Shown piece by piece: positions 54,685 to 64,000 of a stretch of 64,000 nucleotides of DNA; the first letter of the stretch is position 1, and every line of letters starts with the position of its first letter. The notes under the pieces are model-generated. The model saw only the letters and a program-made list of their open reading frames with translations, made no database searches and was not told the origin of the DNA. A program made the position numbers and the translations under genes. Source of the DNA: Cupriavidus metallidurans CH34 (GTDB lineage Bacteria; Pseudomonadota; Gammaproteobacteria; Burkholderiales; Burkholderiaceae); NCBI RefSeq assembly GCF_000196015.1, contig NC_007972.2:1-64000 (forward strand), read 5' to 3'.

Positions 54685-55941
54685 ATGAAACAGGTGATCT
54701 CCTCGTTCCTTTGTCGACCTCGCTTCGTCGGCTCCGCAATATGGCTGCTGCCCGTTGCGTTGAGCCACGCTGCCGAGGCGCCTCCTTTTCCGAACCTGTT
54801 GCAGCAATCGCTTGCACTCGCTCCGGCGATGGTCGCGCAGGCCGCCAATGTTCGTGCGGCTGGCGCCGATGCTGCTCAGGCCCAAGCCTGGCTGAATCCG
54901 CGAATCGATACGGTGCTTGAAAACCTTGGCGCTCCCAGTAGTGATGGGCTGAGTCAGCGCCAGAATACCTATTCGATCACGCAGCCTTTCGAGCTAGGAG
55001 GTAAGCGCGGCGCACGGATCGAAGTTGGCGAACGCAACTTCGCTGCGGCGCAAGCACGGGAGCGTCAGGCACAGGTAGCCTACGCCGCCGAACTTGCAGT
55101 AGCCTATGCAACGGCTGAAGCGGCGCTCGGACGCAAGATACTGGCCACGGAAAACCTGGCGCGTGCCAATGAAGAGTTGGCGGCCGCGCGTGCGTTGGTC
55201 GATTCCGGGAAAGAAGCCAGCTTGCGCAGCGCGCAGGCCAAGGCCAGTGTGGCGGCGGCGCAGGCCGCGGAGGCGGCAGCCACCAACGATGCCACCCAGG
55301 CTCTGGCGAGATTGTCCGCGATGTCCGGCGCCTCCGAACCCTATACGGCCGTCACGAGTTCCTTGCTGACGACCCAGGCCGTCGTCCCGAATGCCCCGGC
55401 AGCACTCGCCGAGTCTCCGTCAGTGCGGGCCGCCGAAGCGGAACGCAATGCGCTGGATGCTCAAGTTGACGTCGAGAGGAAGCGCTGGATTCCTGATGTT
55501 GGCGTCAGTGCGGGCGTCCGCCGCTATGGCTGGACCAATTCCAGTGGCTATGTGGTTGGGGTCACGGCCTCCATTCCATTGTTCGATCAGAACCGGAACG
55601 GCATCAATGCCGCGGTTGAGCGGGTTGCAGCCGCCCAAGCGCGGCTTGACAGCGTCCGGCTCGAGGCCAACGTGGCGCGCCAATCGGCCATATCCCAGGT
55701 AGCGACCGCCGACAAGCAGCTCGCTGCTGCCAGCGAAGGAGAGCAGGCGGCGGCAGAAGCCTATCGCATGGGGCGCATTGGCTATGAATCCGGCAAGACG
55801 CCACTGATGGAATTGCTAGCGGTGCGGCGAGCGCTCGTCGACGCCCGGCAACTGACGATCGATGCGCGCCTGGCGCGCGTGCGCGCCCTGGCGGCGCTGG
55901 CACAGGCGGACGGCCGCCTAGCCTTTGAGGAATCACGATGA
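54685..55941 (+). CDS. cnrC: Outer-membrane factor CnrC
   Basis: A 418-aa TolC-like outer-membrane channel of the CnrCBA efflux pump with a signal peptide (SAIWLLPVALSHAAEA). Long alpha-helical hairpins (AAQARERQAQVAYAAELAVAYATAEAALG, and a second set from residue 300) form the periplasmic tunnel. ATG 54685 is preferred over TTG 54682. The 72-base gap after cnrH holds the second CnrH-dependent promoter. Stop overlaps cnrB. Confidence 0.93.
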   Translation: MKQVISSFLCRPRFVGSAIWLLPVALSHAAEAPPFPNLLQQSLALAPAMVAQAANVRAAGADAAQAQAWLNPRIDTVLENLGAPSSDGLSQRQNTYSITQPFELGGKRGARIEVGERNFAAAQARERQAQVAYAAELAVAYATAEAALGRKILATENLARANEELAAARALVDSGKEASLRSAQAKASVAAAQAAEAAATNDATQALARLSAMSGASEPYTAVTSSLLTTQAVVPNAPAALAESPSVRAAEAERNALDAQVDVERKRWIPDVGVSAGVRRYGWTNSSGYVVGVTASIPLFDQNRNGINAAVERVAAAQARLDSVRLEANVARQSAISQVATADKQLAAASEGEQAAAEAYRMGRIGYESGKTPLMELLAVRRALVDARQLTIDARLARVRALAALAQADGRLAFEESR

Positions 55942-57125
55942 TGAAGAACGAGCGCCGGTCGGTCAACTGGCCGATGATCGCAGGGGTCGCCGCCGTCGCA
56001 GCGGCAGTAGGTTTTGGCGCGGCGCATCTCCCAGTGTCGGAGAAGTCCCCCGCATCTACACAGGCCCCGGAAGCACAGAAGCCACAATCCGCCCCAGTAA
56101 AGCCCGGTCTGAAGGAGGTTAAGATCCCAGCAACCTATCTTGCCGCCGCAAACATTGCCGTAGAACCTGTGGCGAGCGCCGCCGTCGGAACGGAAATACT
56201 TGCGCCCGCCACGGTTGCTGCGCTGCCCGGTAGCGAAGCCGTGATCGTATCGCGTGCGGCCGGCGCCGTACAACGCGTCCAGCGCCGGCTTGGCGACGTC
56301 GTGAAGGCTGGCGATGTACTCGCCCTGGTCGATAGCCCCGAGGCCGCCGGCATGGCAGCGGAGCGGAAAGTGGCCCAGGCCAAGGCCGATCTCGCGCGCA
56401 AGACCTACGAGCGCGAGGCGAGCCTGTTTCAGCAAGGCGTGACACCGCGCCAGGAAATGGAGGCGGCAAAGGCTGCTCTGGATGTTGCGCAAGCCGAGGC
56501 GCTGCGCGCTGCTACGGTGGCCCAGTCCGCTCACCTTGCGTCCGACGGGCGCTCGGTCGCCGTGGTCAGCCCGATTGCAGGAAAGATCACCGCCCAGTCC
56601 GTCACCCTGGGTGCATTTGTGGCGCCACAAGCCGAACTCTTTCGGGTAGCCGGAACTGGCGCCGTACAGGTAGAAGCCGCCGTGACGGCTGCAGATACCA
56701 GTCGCATCGTCGCTGGGAGCGAAGCCACCATTCTGTTGGCCAATGGATCGCCATTGTCAGCGCGCGTGCAGGCGGTGACGCCAACCGTGACGGGCAGCGC
56801 TCGCGTTGCAACCGTGGTGGTGGTACCAGCACAGCCTACAGATCGACTTGTCGTTGGCGAGGGTGTGCAGGTGCGTCTGCGTACAGCGGTGGCTGATGCC
56901 GCCGCCCTGTCCGTGCCGGAAGACGCGGTGCAGAACCTCGACGGCCGTGACGTCCTATTCGTCCGCACGCAGGAAGGCTTCCGCCCTATGCCCGTCCTCG
57001 TCGGCACCCGCAGCGGCGGCTCGGCACAGATTCTGTCAGGCGTGCAGGCTGGAGAACAGGTGGCCACCCGTAATGCCTTCCTGGTTAAGGCCGAGATGAA
57101 CAAAGGCGGCGGGGACGAGGAATGA
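55938..57125 (+). CDS. cnrB: Membrane fusion protein CnrB
   Basis: A 395-aa periplasmic adaptor linking CnrA to CnrC. One N-terminal anchor (NWPMIAGVAAVAAAVGFGAAHL), a lipoyl-like split domain (VSRAAGAVQRVQRRLGDVVKAGDVLALVDSP and VVSPIAGKITAQSVTLG), an alpha-hairpin between them, and a beta-barrel. CzcB/CnrB-type. Overlaps cnrC and cnrA at ATGA junctions. Confidence 0.95.
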   Translation: MMKNERRSVNWPMIAGVAAVAAAVGFGAAHLPVSEKSPASTQAPEAQKPQSAPVKPGLKEVKIPATYLAAANIAVEPVASAAVGTEILAPATVAALPGSEAVIVSRAAGAVQRVQRRLGDVVKAGDVLALVDSPEAAGMAAERKVAQAKADLARKTYEREASLFQQGVTPRQEMEAAKAALDVAQAEALRAATVAQSAHLASDGRSVAVVSPIAGKITAQSVTLGAFVAPQAELFRVAGTGAVQVEAAVTAADTSRIVAGSEATILLANGSPLSARVQAVTPTVTGSARVATVVVVPAQPTDRLVVGEGVQVRLRTAVADAAALSVPEDAVQNLDGRDVLFVRTQEGFRPMPVLVGTRSGGSAQILSGVQAGEQVATRNAFLVKAEMNKGGGDEE

Positions 57126-60100
57126 TCGAGAGCATTCTCAGCGGCTCAGTCCGCTATCGCTGGCTGGTCCTGTTTCTGACAGCAGTTGTCGCCGTAATTG
57201 GGGCCTGGCAGCTCAACCTGCTCCCCATCGACGTCACACCGGACATTACCAACAAGCAGGTCCAGATCAACTCCGTGGTGCCAACGATGAGCCCCGTGGA
57301 GGTAGAAAAGCGTGTCACGTATCCAATCGAGACGGCGATTGCTGGTCTGAACGGGGTGGAAAGCACGCGATCGATGTCGCGCAACGGCTTCAGCCAGGTG
57401 ACGGTGATCTTCAAGGAGAGTGCCAACCTGTACTTCATGCGCCAGCAGGTGTCAGAACGACTGGCACAGGCGCGGCCGAATCTGCCAGAAAACGTCGAGC
57501 CACAGATGGGGCCTGTTTCGACGGGGCTGGGGGAAGTGTTCCACTACAGCGTGGAATACCAGTATCCGGACGGCACAGGGGCCTCCATCAAGGACGGCGA
57601 GCCCGGATGGCAGAGCGACGGCAGCTTTCTCACCGAGCGTGGCGAGAGGTTGGACGATCGTGTGTCACGACTGGCCTATTTGCGTACGGTGCAAGACTGG
57701 ATCATCCGCCCGCAATTGCGCACCACGCCTGGTGTCGCCGATGTCGATTCCCTAGGGGGCTATGTCAAGCAATTTGTGGTGGAGCCGGACACGGGGAAGA
57801 TGGCAGCATACGGAGTTTCCTACGCGGACCTAGCCCGGGCGCTCGAAGATACCAACCTTTCTGTCGGCGCGAACTTTATTCGGCGCTCAGGCGAGTCGTA
57901 TCTGGTCCGCGCCGACGCGCGTATCAAATCTGCGGACGAGATATCCCGTGCCGTGATTGCGCAGCGGCAAAATGTCCCGATCACAGTCGGGCAGGTAGCG
58001 CGCGTCAAGATTGGTGGTGAATTGCGATCAGGCGCCGCCAGCCGGAATGGCAATGAAACGGTGGTGGGCAGTGCGCTGATGCTGGTCGGTGCCAACAGCC
58101 GGACGGTGGCGCAAGCCGTGGGTGACAAGCTCGAACAGATCTCGAAGACGCTGCCACCAGGCGTGGTGATTGTCCCGACGCTGAATCGTTCGCAACTGGT
58201 GATTGCAACCATCGAAACGGTGGCAAAAAACCTGATCGAAGGCGCGCTGCTCGTGGTGGCGATTCTGTTCGCGCTGCTGGGTAACTGGCGTGCCGCCACC
58301 ATTGCCGCGCTAGTCATTCCGTTGTCCCTGCTGGTCAGCGCAATCGGCATGAATCAGTTCCACATCTCGGGCAACCTGATGAGCCTGGGTGCGCTCGACT
58401 TCGGCCTGATCATTGACGGCGCGGTCATCATCGTCGAGAACTCCCTCAGGCGGCTGGCCGAGCGCCAGCACCGCGAAGGGCGCCTGCTGACGCTCGATGA
58501 GCGTTTGCAGGAAGTTGTCCAATCGTCACGTGAAATGGTGCGTCCGACGGTCTACGGCCAGCTTGTGATCTTCATGGTCTTCCTGCCATGTCTGACATTC
58601 CAGGGCGTGGAAGGCAAGATGTTCTCCCCGATGGTAATCACGCTGATGCTGGCGCTTGCCTCTGCCTTCGTGCTGTCGCTCACCTTCGTGCCGGCCATGG
58701 TCGCCGTGATGCTCCGGAAAAAGGTTGCAGAGACAGAAGTGCGCGTCATCGTGGCGACCAAAGAAAGTTACCGGCCATGGCTGGAGCATGCCGTGGCACG
58801 CCCAATGCCCTTCATCGGCGCAGGCATCGCGACAGTCGCTGTGGCTACAGTGGCGTTCACATTTGTTGGTCGCGAGTTTATGCCCACGCTGGATGAGTTG
58901 AACCTGAACCTGTCGTCGGTTCGGATTCCGTCTACGTCGATTGACCAGTCGGTTGCCATAGACCTGCCGCTCGAACGCGCCGTCTTGTCGCTGCCGGAAG
59001 TGCAGACTGTGTATTCGAAGGCGGGTACGGCCAGCCTCGCCGCCGACCCCATGCCGCCCAATGCATCGGATAACTACATCATTCTGAAACCGAAAAGCGA
59101 ATGGCCGGAGGGCGTGACGACCAAGGAACAGGTGATTGAGCGTATCCGCGAGAAGACAGCACCGATGGTCGGCAACAACTACGACGTGACGCAACCGATC
59201 GAGATGCGCTTTAACGAGCTGATCGGTGGGGTCCGAAGCGACGTGGCCGTAAAGGTGTACGGAGAGAATCTCGACGAGTTGGCGGCCACAGCGCAACGCA
59301 TTGCCGCAGTCTTGAAGAAGACGCCGGGAGCGACGGACGTCCGTGTGCCTTTGACTAGCGGCTTTCCGACCTTTGACATCGTGTTCGACCGCGCCGCAAT
59401 CGCCCGATATGGACTCACGGTCAAGGAAGTCGCCGATACTATTTCCACCGCCATGGCGGGCCGACCTGCCGGGCAGATTTTCGATGGTGACCGCCGCTTC
59501 GATATTGTGATCCGCTTGCCCGGTGAGCAGCGGGAAAACCTCGACGTCCTCGGCGCGCTTCCCGTCATGTTGCCGCTATCGGAAGGCCAGGCCCGCGCCT
59601 CGGTGCCTTTGCGCCAACTGGTACAGTTCCGGTTCACGCAGGGGCTCAACGAAGTAAGCCGCGACAACGGAAAGCGGCGCGTCTACGTGGAGGCCAATGT
59701 CGGCGGCCGTGACCTGGGCAGTTTTGTGGACGATGCCGCGGCGCGGATCGCCAAGGAAGTGAAGTTGCCGCCGGGTATGTACATCGAATGGGGTGGCCAA
59801 TTTCAGAATCTTCAGGCGGCTACGAAGCGCCTGGCCATCATTGTCCCGCTGTGCTTTATTTTGATTGCGGCGACGCTGTACATGGCGATCGGCAGCGCGG
59901 CGCTGACGGCGACCGTGCTGACCGCCGTGCCGCTGGCACTTGCGGGGGGCGTGTTTGCGCTGCTACTGCGCGGGATTCCGTTCTCTATTTCGGCGGCAGT
60001 TGGCTTCATTGCGGTATCCGGTGTGGCGGTGCTGAACGGACTGGTGCTGATTTCCGCTATCCGAAAACGCCTGGACGATGGGATGGCGCCTGACGCTGCG

Positions 60101-60352
60101 GTGATTGAAGGTGCGATGGAACGCGTGCGCCCGGTACTGATGACGGCTCTGGTGGCCTCTCTGGGCTTCGTGCCGATGGCGATTGCTACAGGTACAGGTG
60201 CCGAAGTCCAGAAACCACTAGCTACGGTCGTCATCGGTGGACTCGTCACCGCAACTGTGCTGACACTGTTTGTACTGCCGGCCCTTTGCGGCATAGTACT
60301 GAAGCGCCGGACCGCTGGCCGACCGGAAGCGCAAGCAGCGCTGGAAGCATGA
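57122..60352 (+). CDS. cnrA: Ni/Co RND efflux pump CnrA
   Basis: A 1076-aa heavy-metal RND (HME) proton/cation antiporter. Twelve membrane helices and two large periplasmic loops are evident. The helix-4 proton-relay motif ALDFGLIIDGAVIIVENS contains D426, D432 and E439, as in CzcA. The periplasmic part after helix 1 has the extra segment (YPDGTGASIKDGEPGWQSDG) seen in nickel/cobalt pumps. It is the motor of nickel and cobalt resistance. Confidence 0.96.
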   Translation: MIESILSGSVRYRWLVLFLTAVVAVIGAWQLNLLPIDVTPDITNKQVQINSVVPTMSPVEVEKRVTYPIETAIAGLNGVESTRSMSRNGFSQVTVIFKESANLYFMRQQVSERLAQARPNLPENVEPQMGPVSTGLGEVFHYSVEYQYPDGTGASIKDGEPGWQSDGSFLTERGERLDDRVSRLAYLRTVQDWIIRPQLRTTPGVADVDSLGGYVKQFVVEPDTGKMAAYGVSYADLARALEDTNLSVGANFIRRSGESYLVRADARIKSADEISRAVIAQRQNVPITVGQVARVKIGGELRSGAASRNGNETVVGSALMLVGANSRTVAQAVGDKLEQISKTLPPGVVIVPTLNRSQLVIATIETVAKNLIEGALLVVAILFALLGNWRAATIAALVIPLSLLVSAIGMNQFHISGNLMSLGALDFGLIIDGAVIIVENSLRRLAERQHREGRLLTLDERLQEVVQSSREMVRPTVYGQLVIFMVFLPCLTFQGVEGKMFSPMVITLMLALASAFVLSLTFVPAMVAVMLRKKVAETEVRVIVATKESYRPWLEHAVARPMPFIGAGIATVAVATVAFTFVGREFMPTLDELNLNLSSVRIPSTSIDQSVAIDLPLERAVLSLPEVQTVYSKAGTASLAADPMPPNASDNYIILKPKSEWPEGVTTKEQVIERIREKTAPMVGNNYDVTQPIEMRFNELIGGVRSDVAVKVYGENLDELAATAQRIAAVLKKTPGATDVRVPLTSGFPTFDIVFDRAAIARYGLTVKEVADTISTAMAGRPAGQIFDGDRRFDIVIRLPGEQRENLDVLGALPVMLPLSEGQARASVPLRQLVQFRFTQGLNEVSRDNGKRRVYVEANVGGRDLGSFVDDAAARIAKEVKLPPGMYIEWGGQFQNLQAATKRLAIIVPLCFILIAATLYMAIGSAALTATVLTAVPLALAGGVFALLLRGIPFSISAAVGFIAVSGVAVLNGLVLISAIRKRLDDGMAPDAAVIEGAMERVRPVLMTALVASLGFVPMAIATGTGAEVQKPLATVVIGGLVTATVLTLFVLPALCGIVLKRRTAGRPEAQAALEA

Positions 60353-60397
60353 GTTTGCGAGTCCACGCTCCCACTGCGCCTTGATCCTTGATTTCCC

Positions 60398-61453
60398 ATG
60401 TCTATTCGTACCGCATCTCCGGCATTACTGGCCGCTCTGCTTTTCGGAGCTAGCACGCCGCTGGCCAAGGCGCTAACCGGTTCCGTTGCCCCACTCCTGT
60501 TGGCGGGCTTGCTCTATCTTGGCAGTGGCATCGGACTGGCGCTTGTGCTCGCAATCCGAAGAGCCTGGATCACGCCTGACCCAGGAAATGATGACGTGGG
60601 TATTCCGCGAGGGGAAGTGCCGTGGCTGATCGGCGCCATCCTCGCTGGCGGCGTAGCGGGGCCAGCGTTGCTGATGACCGGGCTCGTCTCAACCAATGCC
60701 GCTTCGGCATCCCTGCTGCTGAACGTGGAGGGTGTGTTCACGGCCGTCATCGCCTGGGTGGTGTTCAAGGAGAATGCTGACCGCCAGATTGTCCTGGGGA
60801 TGATCGCGATCGTGGCCGGTGGCCTTCTGCTGTCTTGGCAGCCGGGCAGCCTGCAGATGTCAACCGGTGCGCTGCTTATCGTGGGTGCCTGCCTGTGCTG
60901 GGCCGTAGATAACAACCTGACCCGCAAGGTCTCCAGCAATGACGCGCTGCTCGTCGCCTGCCTGAAGGGGCTTGTCGCTGGGCTATGCAACACCACCCTC
61001 GCCTTGACGCATGGGGCGGTGTTTCCATCGGTCAGTACTGCGGCGGCAGCGCTGATCATCGGATTCGCCGGATACGGTGTAAGCCTCGCCTTGTTTGTGG
61101 TGGCGCTGCGGCTGTTGGGCACTGCGCGAACCGGGGCATATTTCTCTGTCGCCCCATTATTTGGCGTCCTGCTTGCGTTTGCGATCTGGCCTGAGGTGCC
61201 AGGCTTCGCATTCTGGGCGGCTTTGGCTTTGATGGCCTTGGGTGTGTGGTTACATCTGCGAGAGAGGCACGAGCATGAGCATACCCATGAGCCACTGGAG
61301 CATAGCCACTCGCATCGGCACGACGAACACCATCAGCATGAGCATGACTTCCCATGGGATGGGAAGGAACCCCACAGGCATTGGCATCGGCACGAGGTGA
61401 TGGTGCACAAGCATCCACACTACCCGGACGTGCATCATCGCCATTCTCACTAG
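60398..61453 (+). CDS. cnrT: CnrT, DMT-family exporter with His-rich tail
   Basis: A 351-aa inner-membrane protein of the drug/metabolite (EamA) family with ten membrane segments (FGASTPLAKALTG at helix 1, LLNVEGVFTAVIAWVVFKEN near helix 4). The C-terminal 65 residues are very rich in histidine (HEHEHTHEPLEHSHSHRHDEHH), probably collecting or sensing metal ions. It follows cnrA by 45 bases and closes the cnrYXHCBAT operon. CnrT is known to add nickel export. Confidence 0.92.
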   Translation: MSIRTASPALLAALLFGASTPLAKALTGSVAPLLLAGLLYLGSGIGLALVLAIRRAWITPDPGNDDVGIPRGEVPWLIGAILAGGVAGPALLMTGLVSTNAASASLLLNVEGVFTAVIAWVVFKENADRQIVLGMIAIVAGGLLLSWQPGSLQMSTGALLIVGACLCWAVDNNLTRKVSSNDALLVACLKGLVAGLCNTTLALTHGAVFPSVSTAAAALIIGFAGYGVSLALFVVALRLLGTARTGAYFSVAPLFGVLLAFAIWPEVPGFAFWAALALMALGVWLHLRERHEHEHTHEPLEHSHSHRHDEHHQHEHDFPWDGKEPHRHWHRHEVMVHKHPHYPDVHHRHSH

Positions 61454-61543
61454 AGTTGCTTTGCCTCGGTTCTGCCTGGCAAAGGCCTCTATAGGTAAGA
61501 GGCTCTCGACATCCCGACGACTCAGCCGAATAGGCTCGTTGGG

Positions 61544-64000
61544 TCATCCGGTACGCCATGTCGTCGCTAACGTCTGCGCGGTCGTGGCACTCGGAAGTAG
61601 TCGATGCGCGTAGCGCGCAATCGGGAAATCGAAAGTACCGCGTAAGTTGATGCCTTCCAGCCGAGTCGGTGCGATCTGCCGTAGGTCCTCGGCACGCATG
61701 GATTCGCCGCCGAGAGCTTCTATCGCCTCCAGGGCGTGCTGCATGTGCAGTGTGTTCCAAGCCATCACGGCATTGGTCAGCAGCGTCAACGAGGACGAGA
61801 CCGCTGCCAGGGACGCATCGTGTCGAGCCAACTCCAAGGGAATTTTTCCGTAATGGATGGCCCGCTGCACGGTATGCACAGCTTCACCGCGATTCAGGGC
61901 ATGCTGCATCTCTTGGCGGAACGCGGAGTTGGTGAAATAGTCGACGAGGAAGATCGTACGGAATAGCCTTCCCAGATGCACGCCTGCCTCATAGACGTGT
62001 TGGCCCCGTGCCGCCGCGCCGAAACGTGTCAATGCCTGCACCGCCGTGCATTGGCCGGTCTGGACCGACGCCGCGATCCGGACCAGTTCATCCCAGGCAA
62101 TTTCGATCAACACCAGCCGAACATCCGCGTCCGCGACCGCGGCCAGTTCTGACGGAACCGCATAGCCTTTGGGGACATGCAACCGGCGATCACGCAGATG
62201 GGAGAGCCGCGGGCAGAGATCGAAGCCCAGCAACCGTGACAGACTCATGGCGAAGTCGGTGTAGCCGTGGGTATCGACGGCGAGTTGCGTGACGTCTTCC
62301 CCGCCATTCTGACGAATCACGCCCTCGATGGCGGCACCCGCTTGTCTCTCATTCAAGAGGATCGGCTGGTCGTAGAAGATGCCCCATCGATCGCGGACAT
62401 GGGTGTACATCCCAATCGACGCGGTACGTCGACGCGGGTCAGTCCGCGCTTGCCAGACCGAGCGCGTCGTCTCGAGCGACATCATGTCCGATGAGGCCAA
62501 GTCGGCGCGACCCCAATGCGTGGCGATGGGATGCTGATGCATGAAGACAAGCACTGCATCAGCGGATTTTCGCAGCTTCCGTTCGTCCGCGATACGTTGC
62601 ATCATCTGGCGAATCGCGCTTGATGAGAGTTCCGGCACCATGCGGGAGAGATCTGCCGCAGACATCGACGTTCCGTGCGCGAGCACTGCGGCGTAGACCA
62701 TGAGCAACTCACTGCGGGAATAAGGCTCTCTGCCCAGCAGCATCCAACTGAAATGAGTGTGGCTATCGATTTCCAGAAGGATCTCGGGTAATTGTCCTTC
62801 TGGATGCCGGTCAAACAGTGCACGCCGCAGGGCGTCAACCGAAGTCTCGGGCCGGTTCGCCTTGAGCGGTTCTAAATGGATGGCACTATCGATCTTCAGT
62901 TCGCCCCGCGCGGCCGCATCGCGCAGTCGGGCTAGCCCCGCGTCCAGATGCGCGACAACAGGTTCCAAAAATGCGTTGGCGTCCTGCGGCAGTTTGAGAT
63001 GGCCATAGAAGTGGTTGCGCCGCGCCTGCCAATCCTGGCCGGATATCAGCATGGTGGCCTGGCTGCGGAAGGCGAAGCTGTGATCCAGGAATACCGAGCC
63101 ATTACGTAGCGCCACGCGCAGCGCAAACAGCGTTCCCCATTCGAAGGCGGCCAGCGCTCGCCTACGGTCCTGCCCCTCCAGTATTGGCTGCCAGGCTCGC
63201 CCGAAACGCACAGTCCCCCGATTTGGTAGCCAGTCGGCCCTTCGTGCATAGAGATTGCGCAAAACCTCCATTGCCTCTATCGCGGGATGGGCGGACTGCG
63301 TGGCGAATGGAAGTCGGACTATCCTGGCCAACATGGCTCTGGCAACCCGATGCCTCGACAAGAGTTGCTCGCGAATCATGCCGGCACGGGTTCGCAGGTG
63401 CTGCTGGCTGGTTGCGGCGTCCGCCAACGCATCCAAATGTTGGCAGAGCGCTTCACGCGTGAGCGTGTCGTCAGCGATGAGCCCTTTGACGGCAGAAGCA
63501 AATTCTCGCAGCTTAGTGTCTGGATCCGGTCGGCCAGCGTCAATGAGTCGTCCGGCATCGTTGACGGATTTGCGAATCCAGTGGCGCAGCATGGACGACA
63601 TCTGGTCCGTGGCAGCACACAAGGCATAGCGCAAAAAGCAAGCGGACTCCAGGCGGCGGGATTGTTGCACCACGCGTTTGCTGACCGAGGGCGGTCGATT
63701 CGCGCAACGTCTCGCGTAGTGCCGCACCACCGCCTCGTTGCAGACCGCCGGCCAGCGATGTTGGATGCCCAACTTGTACAGCCGCTCGATCTTGTCAAAC
63801 AGCTCCCCCATTTGATGCGTGGAGCTTCGCAAGGGAACAGCCCACAGCCATTGCTGCAGACTCGATTGATTGCCTTCCGGGCGAGGTAGCAAGGCGCCCC
63901 ACGCATCAAGCGATGCTTCCCCATAGGCGAGCACTAACGCGTCGGTCAATGAAGCCTCGGAGATCTCCACTGCCTGGCTGATGAGGCGTTTCAGCGCACG
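61544..64000 (-). CDS. tnpA: Tn3-family transposase, cut by the window edge
   Basis: C-terminal about 818 codons of a Tn3-family transposase; the frame is open to the window edge and the N-terminal DNA-binding part lies outside. Catalytic regions are intact: ILLEIDSHTHFSWMLLGRE, LAVDTHGYTDFAMSLSRLLG and LNRGEAVHTVQRAIHYG. It resembles the IS1071-like transposase but is clearly distinct. No GGGG-type terminal repeat is seen in the 90 bases between its stop and cnrT, so that end may be lost or divergent. Confidence 0.92.
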   Translation of the reverse strand, partial: RALKRLISQAVEISEASLTDALVLAYGEASLDAWGALLPRPEGNQSSLQQWLWAVPLRSSTHQMGELFDKIERLYKLGIQHRWPAVCNEAVVRHYARRCANRPPSVSKRVVQQSRRLESACFLRYALCAATDQMSSMLRHWIRKSVNDAGRLIDAGRPDPDTKLREFASAVKGLIADDTLTREALCQHLDALADAATSQQHLRTRAGMIREQLLSRHRVARAMLARIVRLPFATQSAHPAIEAMEVLRNLYARRADWLPNRGTVRFGRAWQPILEGQDRRRALAAFEWGTLFALRVALRNGSVFLDHSFAFRSQATMLISGQDWQARRNHFYGHLKLPQDANAFLEPVVAHLDAGLARLRDAAARGELKIDSAIHLEPLKANRPETSVDALRRALFDRHPEGQLPEILLEIDSHTHFSWMLLGREPYSRSELLMVYAAVLAHGTSMSAADLSRMVPELSSSAIRQMMQRIADERKLRKSADAVLVFMHQHPIATHWGRADLASSDMMSLETTRSVWQARTDPRRRTASIGMYTHVRDRWGIFYDQPILLNERQAGAAIEGVIRQNGGEDVTQLAVDTHGYTDFAMSLSRLLGFDLCPRLSHLRDRRLHVPKGYAVPSELAAVADADVRLVLIEIAWDELVRIAASVQTGQCTAVQALTRFGAAARGQHVYEAGVHLGRLFRTIFLVDYFTNSAFRQEMQHALNRGEAVHTVQRAIHYGKIPLELARHDASLAAVSSSLTLLTNAVMAWNTLHMQHALEAIEALGGESMRAEDLRQIAPTRLEGINLRGTFDFPIARYAHRLLPSATTAQTLATTWRTG

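Overview
The window looks like part of a large conjugative-size metal-resistance plasmid from a beta-proteobacterium of the Burkholderiales, most probably Cupriavidus or Ralstonia. The coding is high in GC. The left end holds a parA-parB-repA plasmid core. The right half carries a mercury transposon, a chromate operon (chr) and a nickel/cobalt efflux operon (cnrYXHCBAT). This gene set and several protein lengths (CnrY 95 aa, CnrX 148 aa, ChrA 401 aa, ChrC 197 aa) agree with what is known of pMOL28 of Cupriavidus metallidurans CH34. The assignment comes from recall of those families, not from a database search.

Layout. 1-3.6 kb: partition genes parA and parB and a replication initiator. 3.6-8.4 kb: a small zinc protein, a Xre/RES toxin-antitoxin pair, and a tyrosine recombinase divergent from a coiled-coil DNA-binding protein. 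8.4-21.4 kb: an accessory region with probable defence genes (a TIGR02391 protein, a Shedu nuclease, a large SIR2 protein, an HNH nuclease) and several unknown genes. 21.5-28.2 kb: an IS1071-like Tn3-family element whose transposase gene is split by a second element. That second element has a DDE transposase, an AAA ATPase, a zinc-finger protein and a small protein. Its ends (TGTGC...) and a 5-bp target duplication can be read directly. 28.2-31.2 kb: remains of another Tn3-type unit with two reverse-strand genes followed by attC-like sites, a ParDE-type toxin-antitoxin pair and a truncated resolvase. 31.2-39.4 kb: a complete Tn501-type mercury transposon with perfect 38-bp ends. 39.4-44.3 kb: a secreted protein, a tandem zinc-ribbon protein, an HU-like protein with a histone-H1-like tail, and a KfrA-like protein with a second tyrosine recombinase. 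44.5-52.8 kb: the extended chromate operon on the minus strand and a divergent secreted protein. 52.9-61.5 kb: a 43-aa YHYH-type protein and the cnr operon. 61.5-64 kb: a third Tn3-family transposase running off the window.

How it works together. ParA/ParB/RepA, the toxin-antitoxin pairs and the two recombinase modules serve replication, segregation and probably multimer resolution. MerR controls merTPADE for Hg(II) uptake and reduction. ChrB probably controls chrACEF and the downstream genes through an 18-bp perfect palindrome. CnrY and CnrX hold the sigma factor CnrH until nickel or cobalt binds, after which CnrCBA exports metal across the envelope, with CnrT as an added inner-membrane exporter. 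The accessory block between the backbone and IS1071 is the most likely place for undescribed functions.
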